NCBI GenBank assembly: GCA_018242215.1
Contig: JAFECG010000019.1
Span: forward strand, 186,001-250,000
Source: Pseudomonadota bacterium
Lineage (GTDB): Bacteria > Pseudomonadota > Alphaproteobacteria > Rhizobiales > Hyphomicrobiaceae
DNA: 64,000 nucleotides
Reading direction: 5' to 3'
The position numbers and the translations under genes were made by a program. Shown here in pieces: positions 1-7,844 of the stretch. The notes under the pieces were generated by a model that did no database searches, was not told the origin of the DNA, and worked only from the letters and a program-made list of their open reading frames with translations. Every line of letters starts with the position of its first letter. The first letter of the stretch is position 1.

Positions 1-200
1 ATATCGCCTCGCGCGAATGGCGGGGCAAAGCCGGAGGATATGCGATCCAGGGGCTGGCGGGATGTTTCGTGCAGCGGCTTATCGGCTCTTACACGAACGT
101 CGTCGGATTGCCGCTCACCGAGGTTGTCGGGCTTCTCAATTCGGAGAAGTTCCCGATCCAATATAATTGGCTGCGGTACGCCGAAGTCGACCGCGATTGA
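1..200 (+). CDS. maf: Maf-family nucleoside triphosphate pyrophosphatase, C-terminal end (5' truncated)
   Basis: Only the last 65 codons lie in the window, read from base 3. The visible residues include the Maf C-terminal signature [10 protein letters not shown], followed by F-V-x-R-L-I-G-S-Y and NVVGLPL. Maf/YhdE proteins hydrolyse non-canonical or canonical nucleoside triphosphates to monophosphates and are linked to septum control and nucleotide-pool cleaning. The gene ends 8 bp before yacG. The order maf-yacG-tRNA-Phe is common in Rhizobiales. The family call is secure from the signature; the exact substrate class cannot be judged from this fragment. Confidence 0.9.
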   Translation, partial: IASREWRGKAGGYAIQGLAGCFVQRLIGSYTNVVGLPLTEVVGLLNSEKFPIQYNWLRYAEVDRD

Positions 201-208
201 GTTTCGCC

Positions 209-433
209 ATGTCTTCGTCTTCTTCCGACAGCAAGCCGCTTCGCTGCCCGATCTGCGGAAAGCCATCAGTCGATGCCTACCGGCCGTTCTGCTCGAAGCG
301 GTGCGCCGATATCGACCTCGCTCGGTGGTTCACGGGGAGTTATGCCGTCGCCGGACGGGACGAGGATGAGGGCGACAATCCGGCGCCCCCAGACAGCCAT
401 AAGCCCGGTGGCGACGGAGATGAGGACGCCTGA
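209..433 (+). CDS. yacG: DNA gyrase inhibitor YacG, zinc-finger protein
   Basis: A 74-residue protein with a four-cysteine zinc site near the N-terminus: CPICGKP and then FCSKRC followed by A-D-I-D-L-A-R-W, the diagnostic YacG motif. YacG binds GyrB and inhibits gyrase in E. coli. The C-terminus is acidic and disordered (Asp, Glu, Gly, Pro). I chose ATG 209, just before the Ser-rich stretch, over an upstream in-frame start at 167 that would overlap maf and add non-conserved residues. It sits directly after maf and probably shares its transcript. Confidence 0.92.
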   Translation: MSSSSSDSKPLRCPICGKPSVDAYRPFCSKRCADIDLARWFTGSYAVAGRDEDEGDNPAPPDSHKPGGDGDEDA

Positions 434-522
434 TTTCGCGGTGTGCGAGGCGCTTGCATACCGCTGATCGCGCCCCTATAAGGTGCCCCTACTTCGCACG
501 GGGCTCAGCGCCGCGGAGGCAG

Positions 523-598
523 GCCCAGGTAGCTCAGTTGGTAGAGCATGCGACTGAAAATCGCAGTGTCGGCAGTTCAATTCTGCCCCTGGGCACCA
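523..598 (+). tRNA. tRNA-Phe (anticodon GAA)
   Basis: The acceptor arm GCCCAGG (523-529) pairs with CCTGGGC (588-594), followed by discriminator A and an encoded CCA (596-598). The D-loop AGCTCAGTTGGTAGAGC and the anticodon loop CTGAAAA are visible, giving GAA. The total is 76 nt. No repeat of the tRNA 3' end and no integrase follow, so there is no sign of an integrated element here. Confidence 0.97.
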
Positions 599-742
599 CC
601 CGTTTTTCCTGCCTTTCAATCCGGTGAAAATTATCTCGAGACGGCGGCCCATTTGTAGGCAGCGGGGGTCGATAAAAGCACTTAGTGCTTGGTCCTCGAT
701 GCTTTCGCCAGAGGTCTGGAATGCCGAGACCGAGTGCCTTCC

Positions 743-776
743 GAAAAAGAAGCACCCGCCGGGAGGAACGGCGGGT
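743..776 (-). terminator. Rho-independent terminator of the small secreted protein gene
   Basis: On the minus strand, arms ACCCGCC and GGCGGGT (754-760 with 770-776) form a perfect 7-bp GC stem. It is followed by GCTTCTTTTTC. It lies about 35 bp downstream of the stop of the minus-strand gene that ends at 810. Confidence 0.75.
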
Positions 777-809
777 CTTCAGACAAATTCAAGCGTGGTC
801 ATTCCTGGA

Positions 810-1091
810 TCAGTGAGGGATCTGCTGATCTTCCATCCGGACGATAGAAGCGTCGTGCCCGCGTGAAGCTGAGGCATCGACGTCGGGCGCAGCGGAATTG
901 CCGAACTGATCGACTTCCTGCTCGGTCACCGATGCGTCTGGACCACTGACCATCGAGCTATAGGTCGGGACCGTCCGGTCGCCGATCTGCGCATTTACAA
1001 GGCTCGGAATCGATTCCGCGCTGGCGGGAACACCCGAAAGAGCCAGTACGCCTGAGACAATCATGAAAGAGAGGATCTTGTTCGTCGACAT
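810..1091 (-). CDS. Small secreted protein of unknown function
   Basis: A 93-residue product starting MSTNKIL with a hydrophobic core and an A-S-A cleavage-like site near residue 25, so a Sec signal peptide is likely. The mature part is short, acidic and Ser/Asp/Ala-rich without cysteines. ATG 1091 is preferred because GGGAG lies about 10 bp upstream; a longer frame opens five codons earlier. A strong terminator follows. I do not recognise the family and assign no function. The signal peptide, ribosome-binding site and terminator make it a credible gene. Confidence 0.6.
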   Translation of the reverse strand: MSTNKILSFMIVSGVLALSGVPASAESIPSLVNAQIGDRTVPTYSSMVSGPDASVTEQEVDQFGNSAAPDVDASASRGHDASIVRMEDQQIPH

Positions 1092-1497
1092 GGCTGTAAC
1101 TCCCAAAAAGATATTTGCTTATCTGCTGTCTGCCGGCCTTTCGGCTCGGGGAGCAGCTGCCGACGAATTTGATCCGCGCACGGCACTTCCGCTATCGCAC
1201 GTTGGGTCGCTCCGACAGCCACCAAGGCGTTAGCGTTCAACACGATCGTTTCCGGGCGTTATACGCGGGTATGATGTGGAAATTGGCATCCGTCAGCCGC
1301 TGTGCCTGAACGCCGGTGACGGATCTTCGGCATCGAGGCATAAGCTCGTTGCGCGTGAAAGACAGCCCTTCATGCAAACACGAAATGAGGCTGCGTTTCA
1401 GAAAGAATGGCTGTTTTTGTCCTCCTATGGTCGTCGGCATCTGGGGCGTGGTTCGTGACTTCGGCTCCAGATGGTGACGCGGATAGGAGCGACGTTT
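1092..1497. other. Intergenic region between divergent genes, no gene seen
   Basis: About 400 bp separate the minus-strand secreted protein and the plus-strand oxalate decarboxylase. Open frames here show no recognisable protein features or ribosome-binding sites, and the long minus-strand frame running into the next gene is a shadow of it. It should hold promoters for both flanking genes, but I see no clear operator. Confidence 0.5.
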
Positions 1498-2757
1498 ATG
1501 GATAGTCTTTCTCGCCGGAACATTCTCGCAATCGGAGCCGCAACGAGCGCGCTCGCTGCATCTACGGCAGCGCGCGCTGCGACGTTCGGAAATCCCGATC
1601 AGCCCGCCGAGGGGGCCATCAATGCCAATGCCGCCGGGCTCTCCGATCCTGGGCCGCAAAATCCTATTATCGGCAGTCAGTTTCCTTCGTTCGAAAATCC
1701 GCCGCCGACGGACGTTGGTGGGATGCCGCTGTTCTGGGGATCTTTCAACAACGCTGCCAAACGTATTCAGAACGGCGGATGGGCGCGACAGGTTACGCAG
1801 GCCGACTTTGCGATCTCGGAAGCCGTATCGGGCGTCAACATGCGTCTTGGACCCGGCGGCATCCGCGAGATGCACTGGCACCTCGCCGCCGAGTGGGCGA
1901 TCATGACGAATGGGCGCTGCCGCGTCACCGTGCTAGATCCAAAAGGACGCGCATATATCGATGATGTGGGGCCGGGTGATCTCTGGTATTTTCCAGCCGG
2001 TTTTCCGCACTCGTTGCAGGGGCTCGGCCCTGACGGTTGCGAATTCGTAATCGTCTTCGATGAAGGGCGGCAATCGGAATACAATACGCTTCTTCTGTCA
2101 GATTGGATCGCGCATACGCCGCCCGATCTGCTCGCCGCAAATTTCGGCATGCCGAAGGACGTCTTCAAGAATATCCCGCTTCACAATCTCTGGATCTTCC
2201 AGGGGAAGGAGCCCGGACCGCTGGCAGCTGATCAGGCTGCCGTCGCCTCGGGCGGAACTCCGCCTAATCCGTTTACTTTCAAGCTTGGTGCGTCGAAGCC
2301 AATCAAGGCTAATGCGTCGGGCGAGTTGCGTCTCGCAGATAGCTCAGTCTTCAAAGTGTCGAAGACAATCGCCGCTGCAATCGAGGTTCTAAAACCGGGT
2401 GCGGTCAGGGAGATGCACTGGCATCCGAATGCGGACGAGTGGCAGTATTGGCTCGAAGGCCAAGGGCGTATGACGATCTTCGATGCGGGTCCTCGTGCGC
2501 AGACCGCCGATTTCAAGCCCGGCGACATCGGCTACGTAAAGAAAAGCCAAGGGCATGTTCTGCAGAATACCGGCGACACCGACATGAAATTCGTCGCCGT
2601 CTTCAAGGCGCCCGAGTATCAGGAGATCAGCTTGTCGGATTGGCTGACGCACACTCCGCCGGCGCTTGTCGCGCAGCATCTCAATGTCGACGTGGCCGAT
2701 ATTGCGAAGTTTCCAAACAACGCGCCAGGTATCCTGCCGGGCAAAGTATCGCCGTAG
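1498..2757 (+). CDS. oxdC: Tat-exported bicupin oxalate decarboxylase
   Basis: A 419-residue protein with two cupin domains and a twin-arginine signal (S-R-R-N-I-L followed by an Ala-rich core ending A-A-R-A). Both cupins keep the Mn ligands: His126, His128, Glu132 and His171 in the first; His307, His309, Glu314 and His353 in the second. The lid loop reads SEYNT (193-197). It keeps the glutamate that in Bacillus OxdC (SENST) favours decarboxylation of oxalate to formate and CO2 over oxidation. ATG 1498 has TAGGAG 8 bp upstream and begins exactly at the Tat signal; an in-frame start at 1471 is unlikely. The next gene is convergent. Formate production would suit a methylotroph-like metabolism, but that link is inference. 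Confidence 0.88.
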   Translation: MDSLSRRNILAIGAATSALAASTAARAATFGNPDQPAEGAINANAAGLSDPGPQNPIIGSQFPSFENPPPTDVGGMPLFWGSFNNAAKRIQNGGWARQVTQADFAISEAVSGVNMRLGPGGIREMHWHLAAEWAIMTNGRCRVTVLDPKGRAYIDDVGPGDLWYFPAGFPHSLQGLGPDGCEFVIVFDEGRQSEYNTLLLSDWIAHTPPDLLAANFGMPKDVFKNIPLHNLWIFQGKEPGPLAADQAAVASGGTPPNPFTFKLGASKPIKANASGELRLADSSVFKVSKTIAAAIEVLKPGAVREMHWHPNADEWQYWLEGQGRMTIFDAGPRAQTADFKPGDIGYVKKSQGHVLQNTGDTDMKFVAVFKAPEYQEISLSDWLTHTPPALVAQHLNVDVADIAKFPNNAPGILPGKVSP

Positions 2758-2797
2758 TCCGGAACGCAATCATCTTACGACGAGAAGCGCCGATGCC

Positions 2798-4117
2798 TCA
2801 CGAGGAATTTCTGACGAGACGCGCGTTCAGTAACCAAACGCCGACGCCGAAACCCAGCAGGCAAAGCAAAAGTACGTAGTAGAGATGCGCCATGGGATGA
2901 AACTGCATCAACGGCGGAACGATGACAGGCGTCAGCCCGCCCGAGATCGCGTAGGCAAGATTGTAGGAGAAGGATACACCCGAGAAGCGGACAGCAGCCG
3001 GGAAGGCGCGAACCATGACAACCGGGACGCCGCTAACGATGCCGACGAGGAATCCCGTTATGGCATAGAGCGGCAGCAGAAGAGGCGGGTCGGTAACGGC
3101 GTTTGCGTAAAACACGCTCGCGCTAATCGCGAGAAGCGGACATCCGAATGCGAAAAACCGTCCGGGGCCGATCCGGTCAATGACAAGCCCGCCAACAATG
3201 CAACCGATCAAGAGGAAGAACGTCGCGACGGAATTCGCTCGAAGCACGGCCTCGGCTGGTAGGCCCTGATGCTGCAACAGCGCGGGCGTCATCAGGACGA
3301 CCAGTACGATGATGCCGGACAGCATCCAGGTCAGCAGCATCGAAACTATGACGGCGCTGCGGTGGTCGCGAATGACGGCCTTCAAGGGCAATTCGGTGAC
3401 GAGCGCCTTGCGTTCCTGCAATTCGAGAAAAATCGGCGTCTCGGAAAGCAGTAGGCGCAGATAAACCGATAACATCCCCAAGGCGCCGCCCAGCAGGAAC
3501 GGCAGGCGCCAGGCCCAGTTCGCGATTTCGGCAGGTGTGTAGACATGGTTGACGCCGGTCGCGACGAGGGACCCAAGCAGGATTCCGGTCGTCAGTCCGG
3601 CGGTGAGTGTTCCGCAGGCATAACCCACGCGGTTCGGCGGCAGGTGCTCGGAGACGAAAACCCACGCGCCGGGCACTTCGCCGCCGATCGCGGCGCCCTG
3701 GACAATGCGCAACAGCAGAAGGCAGACCGGGGACCAAATCGAGATCTGCGCGTAGGTTGGCAACAGCCCCATCCCGAGCGTCGATGCCGCCATGAGGATG
3801 ATGCTGAACGTGAACATCCGCTTGCGGCCGAACAGGTCTCCGAAATGGGCCATGACGATGCCGCCCAGAGGGCGAACCAGATATCCCGCCGCGAAAATGC
3901 CGAAAGTCTGGAACTGGCGGAGGGCGTCCGGCATTTCGGCTGGAAAGAAGAGGCCGCCCAGCACGTTGGCGAAGAATACAAAGACGATGAAATCGTAGAA
4001 TTCGAGAGCCCCGCCGAGGGCGGCGAGCACAAGCGTCTTGTAATCGCCGGCGCCCAAAGGGCGTCTCGACCCAGCCTCACCTTTTCTCATCCGACGGTCG
4101 ATCCCCAGTCTGTCCAC
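2798..4117 (-). CDS. MFS transporter, metabolite:H+ symporter (MHS) type
   Basis: A protein of about 439 residues with twelve hydrophobic segments. The first helix carries the ALEFYDF motif typical of the MHS/ProP branch of the major facilitator superfamily, and loop 2-3 reads G-D-L-F-G-R-K-R, the MFS signature. Members import organic acids, osmolytes or sugars with protons; the substrate cannot be told from sequence. It is convergent with the oxalate decarboxylase (40 bp between stops), so an organic-acid substrate is possible but unsupported. The start is GTG 4117; ATG 4090 is an alternative and neither has a strong ribosome-binding site. Confidence 0.8.
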   Translation of the reverse strand: MDRLGIDRRMRKGEAGSRRPLGAGDYKTLVLAALGGALEFYDFIVFVFFANVLGGLFFPAEMPDALRQFQTFGIFAAGYLVRPLGGIVMAHFGDLFGRKRMFTFSIILMAASTLGMGLLPTYAQISIWSPVCLLLLRIVQGAAIGGEVPGAWVFVSEHLPPNRVGYACGTLTAGLTTGILLGSLVATGVNHVYTPAEIANWAWRLPFLLGGALGMLSVYLRLLLSETPIFLELQERKALVTELPLKAVIRDHRSAVIVSMLLTWMLSGIIVLVVLMTPALLQHQGLPAEAVLRANSVATFFLLIGCIVGGLVIDRIGPGRFFAFGCPLLAISASVFYANAVTDPPLLLPLYAITGFLVGIVSGVPVVMVRAFPAAVRFSGVSFSYNLAYAISGGLTPVIVPPLMQFHPMAHLYYVLLLCLLGFGVGVWLLNARLVRNSS

Positions 4118-4448
4118 CGTTTATTTCCGATTGATGCAGCGACGTCCATGACTCAGGGCTACCCGCGGCGGAGCGATGAAAATGCCCGACTATCTGCCAA
4201 TCTGGTGCATCTGCCATATCGAGAATGCACGATTTTGTATGTGCCTTCCTGCCCAAGGTGACGCAGGTCAAAAGAGGTCATGTCGAGTTCTGTTATGGAA
4301 TTTTTATCGGAGCCGGGCGATGTTGGCTCTTGAGGCTGTGCCGGCTCGAAATCATATTTGGTAGCGGCCCGTAATTCTTAGCACTCATGATCCGGCCTCC
4401 TTCCAGTTATTGGAAAGACAGGCCGCCGAGTAAACAAGGCCTCGTTTC
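4118..4448. other. Intergenic region between divergent genes
   Basis: This 331-bp stretch holds the promoters of the minus-strand MFS gene and the plus-strand TPR gene. The only structure I see is the two-part hairpin at 4393-4425, listed separately. No credible coding frame is present. Confidence 0.5.
4393..4425 (+). promoter_or_regulatory. Two-part stem-loop just upstream of the TPR gene
   Basis: CGGCCT (4393-4398) pairs with AGGCCG (4420-4425), and inside it TTCCA (4401-4405) pairs with TGGAA (4411-4415) around the loop GTTAT. It ends 23 bp before the start codon of the TPR protein. It has no T-tract, so it is more likely an operator or a 5'-leader structure than a terminator. Confidence 0.4.
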
Positions 4449-4979
4449 GTGAAACCTGTTCTCTTTCTGGCCTTGACGATTTCTTTGCTCGTTCCCGCCG
4501 GTGTCCGTGCGGATTCGCTGGGCGATTGCAATGACGGCGCCGACCCTGTCCGTCAGATTCGGGGATGCACGCGCGTCATCAACAAGACGATGCTCAGCGA
4601 TCCACTTTCGACCGCCTACATGAACCGGGCGATCGCGCATGCTCAACGCCACGAGATGAAGAAAGCGATCGCGGACTTTAGCTCAGCGATCAACGCCAAC
4701 CCTGCTAATAACTTCGCCTATTACAATCGCGGTAACGTTTATCTCGATCTGGCGAAGCCGAAGCAGGCAATCGCCGACTATTCGAAGGCAATTGAGCTGG
4801 CGCCCGATATGTCCCCGGCGTTTTTGAACCGTGCCCTTGCCAGTGAAATGATCGGCGACCGAAGCGCGAGTATCGCTGATTTCCGGGAGGCCCTCACGTT
4901 GGAGCCGACGCTCTATGCGGCTGCCGAAGGCCTGAAGCGTCTCGGTGCGTCTCCGCAGGCCGGGCAGGCTGGCGACTAA
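4449..4979 (+). CDS. Secreted tetratricopeptide-repeat protein
   Basis: A 176-residue protein with an N-terminal signal peptide (hydrophobic core ending G-V-R-A-D near residue 22). About three TPR units span residues 55-160; the middle one reads YYNRGNVYLDLAKPKQAIA, with the usual Gly/Ala/Pro spacing. It is predicted to be periplasmic and to act as a protein-protein scaffold. Two cysteines in the mature N-terminus could form a disulfide. No enzymatic domain is present and the partner is unknown. It is flanked by a divergent MFS gene and a downstream regulator gene with its own leader, so it is probably monocistronic. Confidence 0.75.
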   Translation: MKPVLFLALTISLLVPAGVRADSLGDCNDGADPVRQIRGCTRVINKTMLSDPLSTAYMNRAIAHAQRHEMKKAIADFSSAINANPANNFAYYNRGNVYLDLAKPKQAIADYSKAIELAPDMSPAFLNRALASEMIGDRSASIADFREALTLEPTLYAAAEGLKRLGASPQAGQAGD

Positions 4980-5020
4980 TTCCCCGGATAACGTACTAGA
5001 AAAGCAGGGTTTTTTGCCTG

Positions 5021-5044
5021 TTACAAACTCTTACAAACTCTTAC
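5021..5044 (+). repeat. Tandem 10-bp repeat upstream of the Crp/Fnr-type gene
   Basis: TTACAAACTC occurs twice head to tail (5021-5030 and 5031-5040) and a third copy begins (TTAC, 5041-5044). The 10-bp period equals one helical turn, so both copies face the same side of the DNA. It ends about 80 bp upstream of the regulator's ATG. Confidence 0.5.
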
Positions 5045-5124
5045 CGTCTCCGCATATGTAGCGAACGAACGGCCGATAGACCTCCTGACGTACCGCAGAC
5101 AATGGCTACGCAGGAGGATGAAAG

Positions 5125-5817
5125 ATGCTTGGCGCTTCTGAGCATATCGGGACCAACGCTCACGTAGGACAGTTCGCCTCCTCTGGGACCATGTCGTCGG
5201 CGGACGCGCCGGCCGACCGCTTCGAGCGCGGCACCATTCGCCGGATCGAAGCAAAAGAGCATGTTTTCTGCGACGGTGATCCAAGGACGCACGTTTTTCG
5301 TATCGAAGAGGGCGTGATTGCTCTTTCCAAGCTCCTCGGGGATGGCCGGCGCCAGATTATCGAATTCGCGTATCCTGGTGATTACATCGGTCTCGGCACG
5401 CTGCGGGAACATATCTTCGATGCGCAGGCAACGTGTGCCGCCAAGGTTCGCTGTCTGTCCGCGACAGCGCTGGAACAGGAAGCTTCCCGCGACGCCAGCT
5501 TGGCACTCAGACTTTACAAGGCGGTCTCGGCGGAGTTGGCCGCTGCTCGCAGCTTATTGGTTTCCGTTGGTCAGCAGAGCGCCATGGAGCGGCTCGCGGG
5601 ATTTCTCGTCGGCTTGTCAGCACGTACGGAAGGCGACGAGAACGTCGTGAAGCTGCCGATGCGGCGATCGGATATCGCTGATCTTCTCGGTCTTACGATC
5701 GAGACTGTCAGCCGCACGATCACGAAATTGCGGACGATGAAGGTCATCGACGTCGTGCGTGGCACGGAGGTTCATATCCTCGACGGCGACCGCTTGGTCG
5801 AATTGGCGGGACAGTGA
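5125..5817 (+). CDS. Crp/Fnr-family transcriptional regulator, FixK/DNR-like
   Basis: A 230-residue protein with a cyclic-nucleotide-binding-like beta-roll (about 35-125), a dimerisation helix, and a C-terminal winged helix (about 179-203, MRRSDIADLLGL followed by TIETVSR). The E-x-x-S-R recognition helix (Glu193, Ser196, Arg197) is the one that reads TTGA-N6-TCAA boxes in Fnr and FixK. There is no N-terminal cysteine cluster, so it is FixK/DNR-like rather than an iron-sulfur Fnr. The start has AGGAGGATG upstream, a strong ribosome-binding site. A matching box lies at 6735-6748. Its ligand or signal is unknown. Confidence 0.85.
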   Translation: MLGASEHIGTNAHVGQFASSGTMSSADAPADRFERGTIRRIEAKEHVFCDGDPRTHVFRIEEGVIALSKLLGDGRRQIIEFAYPGDYIGLGTLREHIFDAQATCAAKVRCLSATALEQEASRDASLALRLYKAVSAELAAARSLLVSVGQQSAMERLAGFLVGLSARTEGDENVVKLPMRRSDIADLLGLTIETVSRTITKLRTMKVIDVVRGTEVHILDGDRLVELAGQ

Positions 5818-5835
5818 GGTTCTGAGCCTGCGGCT

Positions 5836-6351
5836 CTACTCCTTTGTGTCGTCGACGGCGTCGATTTCATTAAGCGCCACCGGTTTTTCAGCGGTCTTCG
5901 GATGGGATGATTTCAGGCTCCTGATCAGGGCCCCCATCAGCGGGAGAATGACTGACGTGATCAGCGCTTCGGTTGCCGGGTAGGCATATGCAGCCGGATT
6001 GATCAAAGGCGCACTAACGTTCTGTTCGAGTGCTGCGATCGAAGCTCGCCGGTTCTCGAGGCCCATCGAAAATTCGCGCCCGGGGCGCTGGAACATGGCC
6101 GCAAGGGCAATAATTGCGGCAAGCAGGCAGCCAATGATTGCAATGAGCGCCGCGGCTCCGATCGGTCCCATGCTTTGCTCCAGGAGCCAATACAACGCCA
6201 GTCCGAGGAGCACGAGACTTGTCATCGCCAGAAGACAAGCCAACAAATAAAGCGCACCTTTTCTGAGCGCATATCTGACGTAACTGTCTGCGACCACGGC
6301 ATCGGCGGTGGCCAATTTATCAAGGTCGCGGGCGAGGTTTGGCAGATCCAC
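5836..6351 (-). CDS. Membrane protein of unknown function, holin-X/DUF1469-like layout
   Basis: A 171-residue protein with a charged N-terminus, two adjacent transmembrane helices (about 32-55 and 63-86), a soluble stretch and a third hydrophobic segment near 130-147, ending in a charged tail. This layout resembles the phage-holin-superfamily III/DUF1469 proteins of alphaproteobacteria, which are chromosomal and not phage genes. The family assignment is tentative. It is convergent with the FixK-like regulator (18 bp apart), and a second small membrane-protein gene lies upstream on the same strand. Confidence 0.55.
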   Translation of the reverse strand: MDLPNLARDLDKLATADAVVADSYVRYALRKGALYLLACLLAMTSLVLLGLALYWLLEQSMGPIGAAALIAIIGCLLAAIIALAAMFQRPGREFSMGLENRRASIAALEQNVSAPLINPAAYAYPATEALITSVILPLMGALIRSLKSSHPKTAEKPVALNEIDAVDDTKE

Positions 6352-6479
6352 GAATTATCCCATTCAGAATCCGAGCGTTCGATTTCCGGCCGGGACCCTA
6401 CCAGGAATCAAAGAGGAGCGAACGCCAGGACACAAGAAGAATTAATCTTATCCCACCACAGGTCTGCGCCAAGCAGAAC

Positions 6480-6674
6480 TCAATTTTTGAGCTTCTTGCT
6501 GGTGAACCAATCGGACAGCGTTTCCCAAAATGCAGCGATCGCTACGACGATCGTTATCAGGAAGAGAGCGACGACCATCTGGATGACGTCGAAGTTGACT
6601 GCATCCTCCGCAACAAACCACCCCGCGATGGCGGCAGCCAAGAACATGATCGGGCGGAGCAACAGGTTCACCAT
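6480..6674 (-). CDS. Small two-helix membrane protein, unknown function
   Basis: A 64-residue protein with two transmembrane segments (about 7-23 and 31-49), an acidic link and a basic C-terminal tail K-K-L-K-N. The start ATG 6674 has CGGAG about 9 bp upstream. A FixK/Fnr-type box is centred about 67 bp upstream of the start codon, so oxygen- or redox-dependent control is possible. I do not recognise the family. Confidence 0.5.
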   Translation of the reverse strand: MVNLLLRPIMFLAAAIAGWFVAEDAVNFDVIQMVVALFLITIVVAIAAFWETLSDWFTSKKLKN

Positions 6675-6734
6675 CGTACGAGACTCCGAGGGGCAAATTT
6701 CGGCTATTTATAGGGCACCAATGGTTATGATCGG

Positions 6735-6748
6735 TTGACGCGCATCAA
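6735..6748. promoter_or_regulatory. FixK/Fnr-type box TTGA-N6-TCAA
   Basis: The sequence TTGACGCGCATCAA is a perfect TTGA-N6-TCAA dyad, differing at one base from the full Fnr consensus. It lies between the divergent small membrane-protein gene (start 6674) and trhO (start about 6885). A regulator with the matching recognition helix is encoded 1 kb away. Functionality is inferred. Confidence 0.55.
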
Positions 6749-6884
6749 GAAATGCGCCTCATTTTTTAAGGATTGAAGCCAAACGGCTGTGCCCGTGTCT
6801 TGCGTCGCGTGGGTGCGCCGCGTATTGGGGGCCGGGCCTGCCGAAGCCGGTGTCCATTTTCCCTTAATTGCTGGAATCAATGCC

Positions 6885-7703
6885 GTGACCGTCAAAGTCG
6901 CCGCTTTCTATAAATTCGTATCCGTCGAAGATCCGATTGCACTTCAGTCGGCGCTTCGGGAGGCGTGTGCGGCGCAGGGCGTCAAGGGCACAATTCTCAT
7001 AGCGCGCGAAGGCATCAACGGAACGGTCTCGGGTACGGACGGTGGAATCGACGCGTTGCTGGCGACGATCACCGCCGATGCGCGCTTCACCGATCTCGCC
7101 GCCAAATTTTCGAAAGCGGCTGCCCATCCTTTTCAACGCCTCAAGGTGAAAGTGAAACGCGAGATCGTCACGTTCGGCATTCCGGAGGCGGAGCCCGCAC
7201 TTGCGACAGGAGAGCTTGTCGAACCCGAAGATTGGAACGCGCTGATTACTGATCCCGATGTCATCGTCATCGATACGCGCAACGACTATGAGTTCGCGGT
7301 TGGCACGTTCGAAGGCGCCTGCAATCCGCGGACGCGCGCCTTCAACGAATTTCCGGATTACGTGCGGCGTACTCTTTCCGAAGATCGATCGCGAAAGATA
7401 GCGATGTTCTGCACGGGCGGCATTCGGTGCGAGAAGGCAAGCGCGTTCCTAATTCGGGAAGGTTTCCCGAATGTTTATCAGCTCAAGGGTGGCATCCTGC
7501 GCTATCTTGAGCGCATCGCTCCAGAAGAGAGCTTATGGCGCGGCGCGTGCTTCGTCTTCGATGAGCGCGTTGCGTTGGAGCACGGTGCGCGTCAGGGCCA
7601 ATATGCGCTCTGTTCCCGCTGCGGCTTCCCGATCAAGCATGATCGCGGGAGTGACGACGCGCTGTGCGTGCAGTGCCAAGAAGTGAGATGCAACCAGACT
7701 TGA
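6885..7703 (+). CDS. trhO: tRNA uridine(34) hydroxylase TrhO (rhodanese family, YceA)
   Basis: A 272-residue protein from GTG 6885. The N-terminal acylphosphatase-like domain carries G-T-I-L-I-A-R-E-G-I-N-G-T, and the central rhodanese domain has active-site loop CTGGIRC with Cys176, followed by a C-terminal cysteine pair region (CSRCGF, CVQCQ). TrhO makes 5-hydroxyuridine at the tRNA wobble position using oxygen. An in-frame GTG at 6789 would add 32 residues with no family counterpart; V-A-A-F-Y-K-F right after GTG 6885 matches the usual family N-terminus. The start codon remains uncertain because no clear ribosome-binding site precedes either. Confidence 0.88.
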   Translation: MTVKVAAFYKFVSVEDPIALQSALREACAAQGVKGTILIAREGINGTVSGTDGGIDALLATITADARFTDLAAKFSKAAAHPFQRLKVKVKREIVTFGIPEAEPALATGELVEPEDWNALITDPDVIVIDTRNDYEFAVGTFEGACNPRTRAFNEFPDYVRRTLSEDRSRKIAMFCTGGIRCEKASAFLIREGFPNVYQLKGGILRYLERIAPEESLWRGACFVFDERVALEHGARQGQYALCSRCGFPIKHDRGSDDALCVQCQEVRCNQT

Positions 7704-7844
7704 ATTTTTCGGCGCATCGAACGTTTGCGCATGTTCCTGGATTTGCTGTCTAAAATTTAAGGATATCAAACTTGACCCTCTGAGCGCTTGGCGTCATTCA
7801 GCGTTTCGATACGCGCGCCTTTGCCTCATTCGAAGGGGGTTTCA

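Noticed and set aside
534-755. Minus-strand 73-codon frame covering tRNA-Phe
   Set aside because: It is the antisense of the tRNA; such translated tRNA shadows are a known false-gene artefact and it lacks a ribosome-binding site.
523-810. Possible genomic island inserted at tRNA-Phe
   Set aside because: No integrase, no repeat of the tRNA 3' end and no mobile genes follow; the flanking genes look chromosomal.
1237-1881. Minus-strand 214-codon frame overlapping the oxalate decarboxylase start
   Set aside because: Its sequence is Arg-rich without domains and lies antisense to a conserved signal peptide and cupin gene.
5836-6351. Phage holin gene suggesting a prophage
   Set aside because: The holin-like layout is common in chromosomal alphaproteobacterial proteins and no other phage gene is near.
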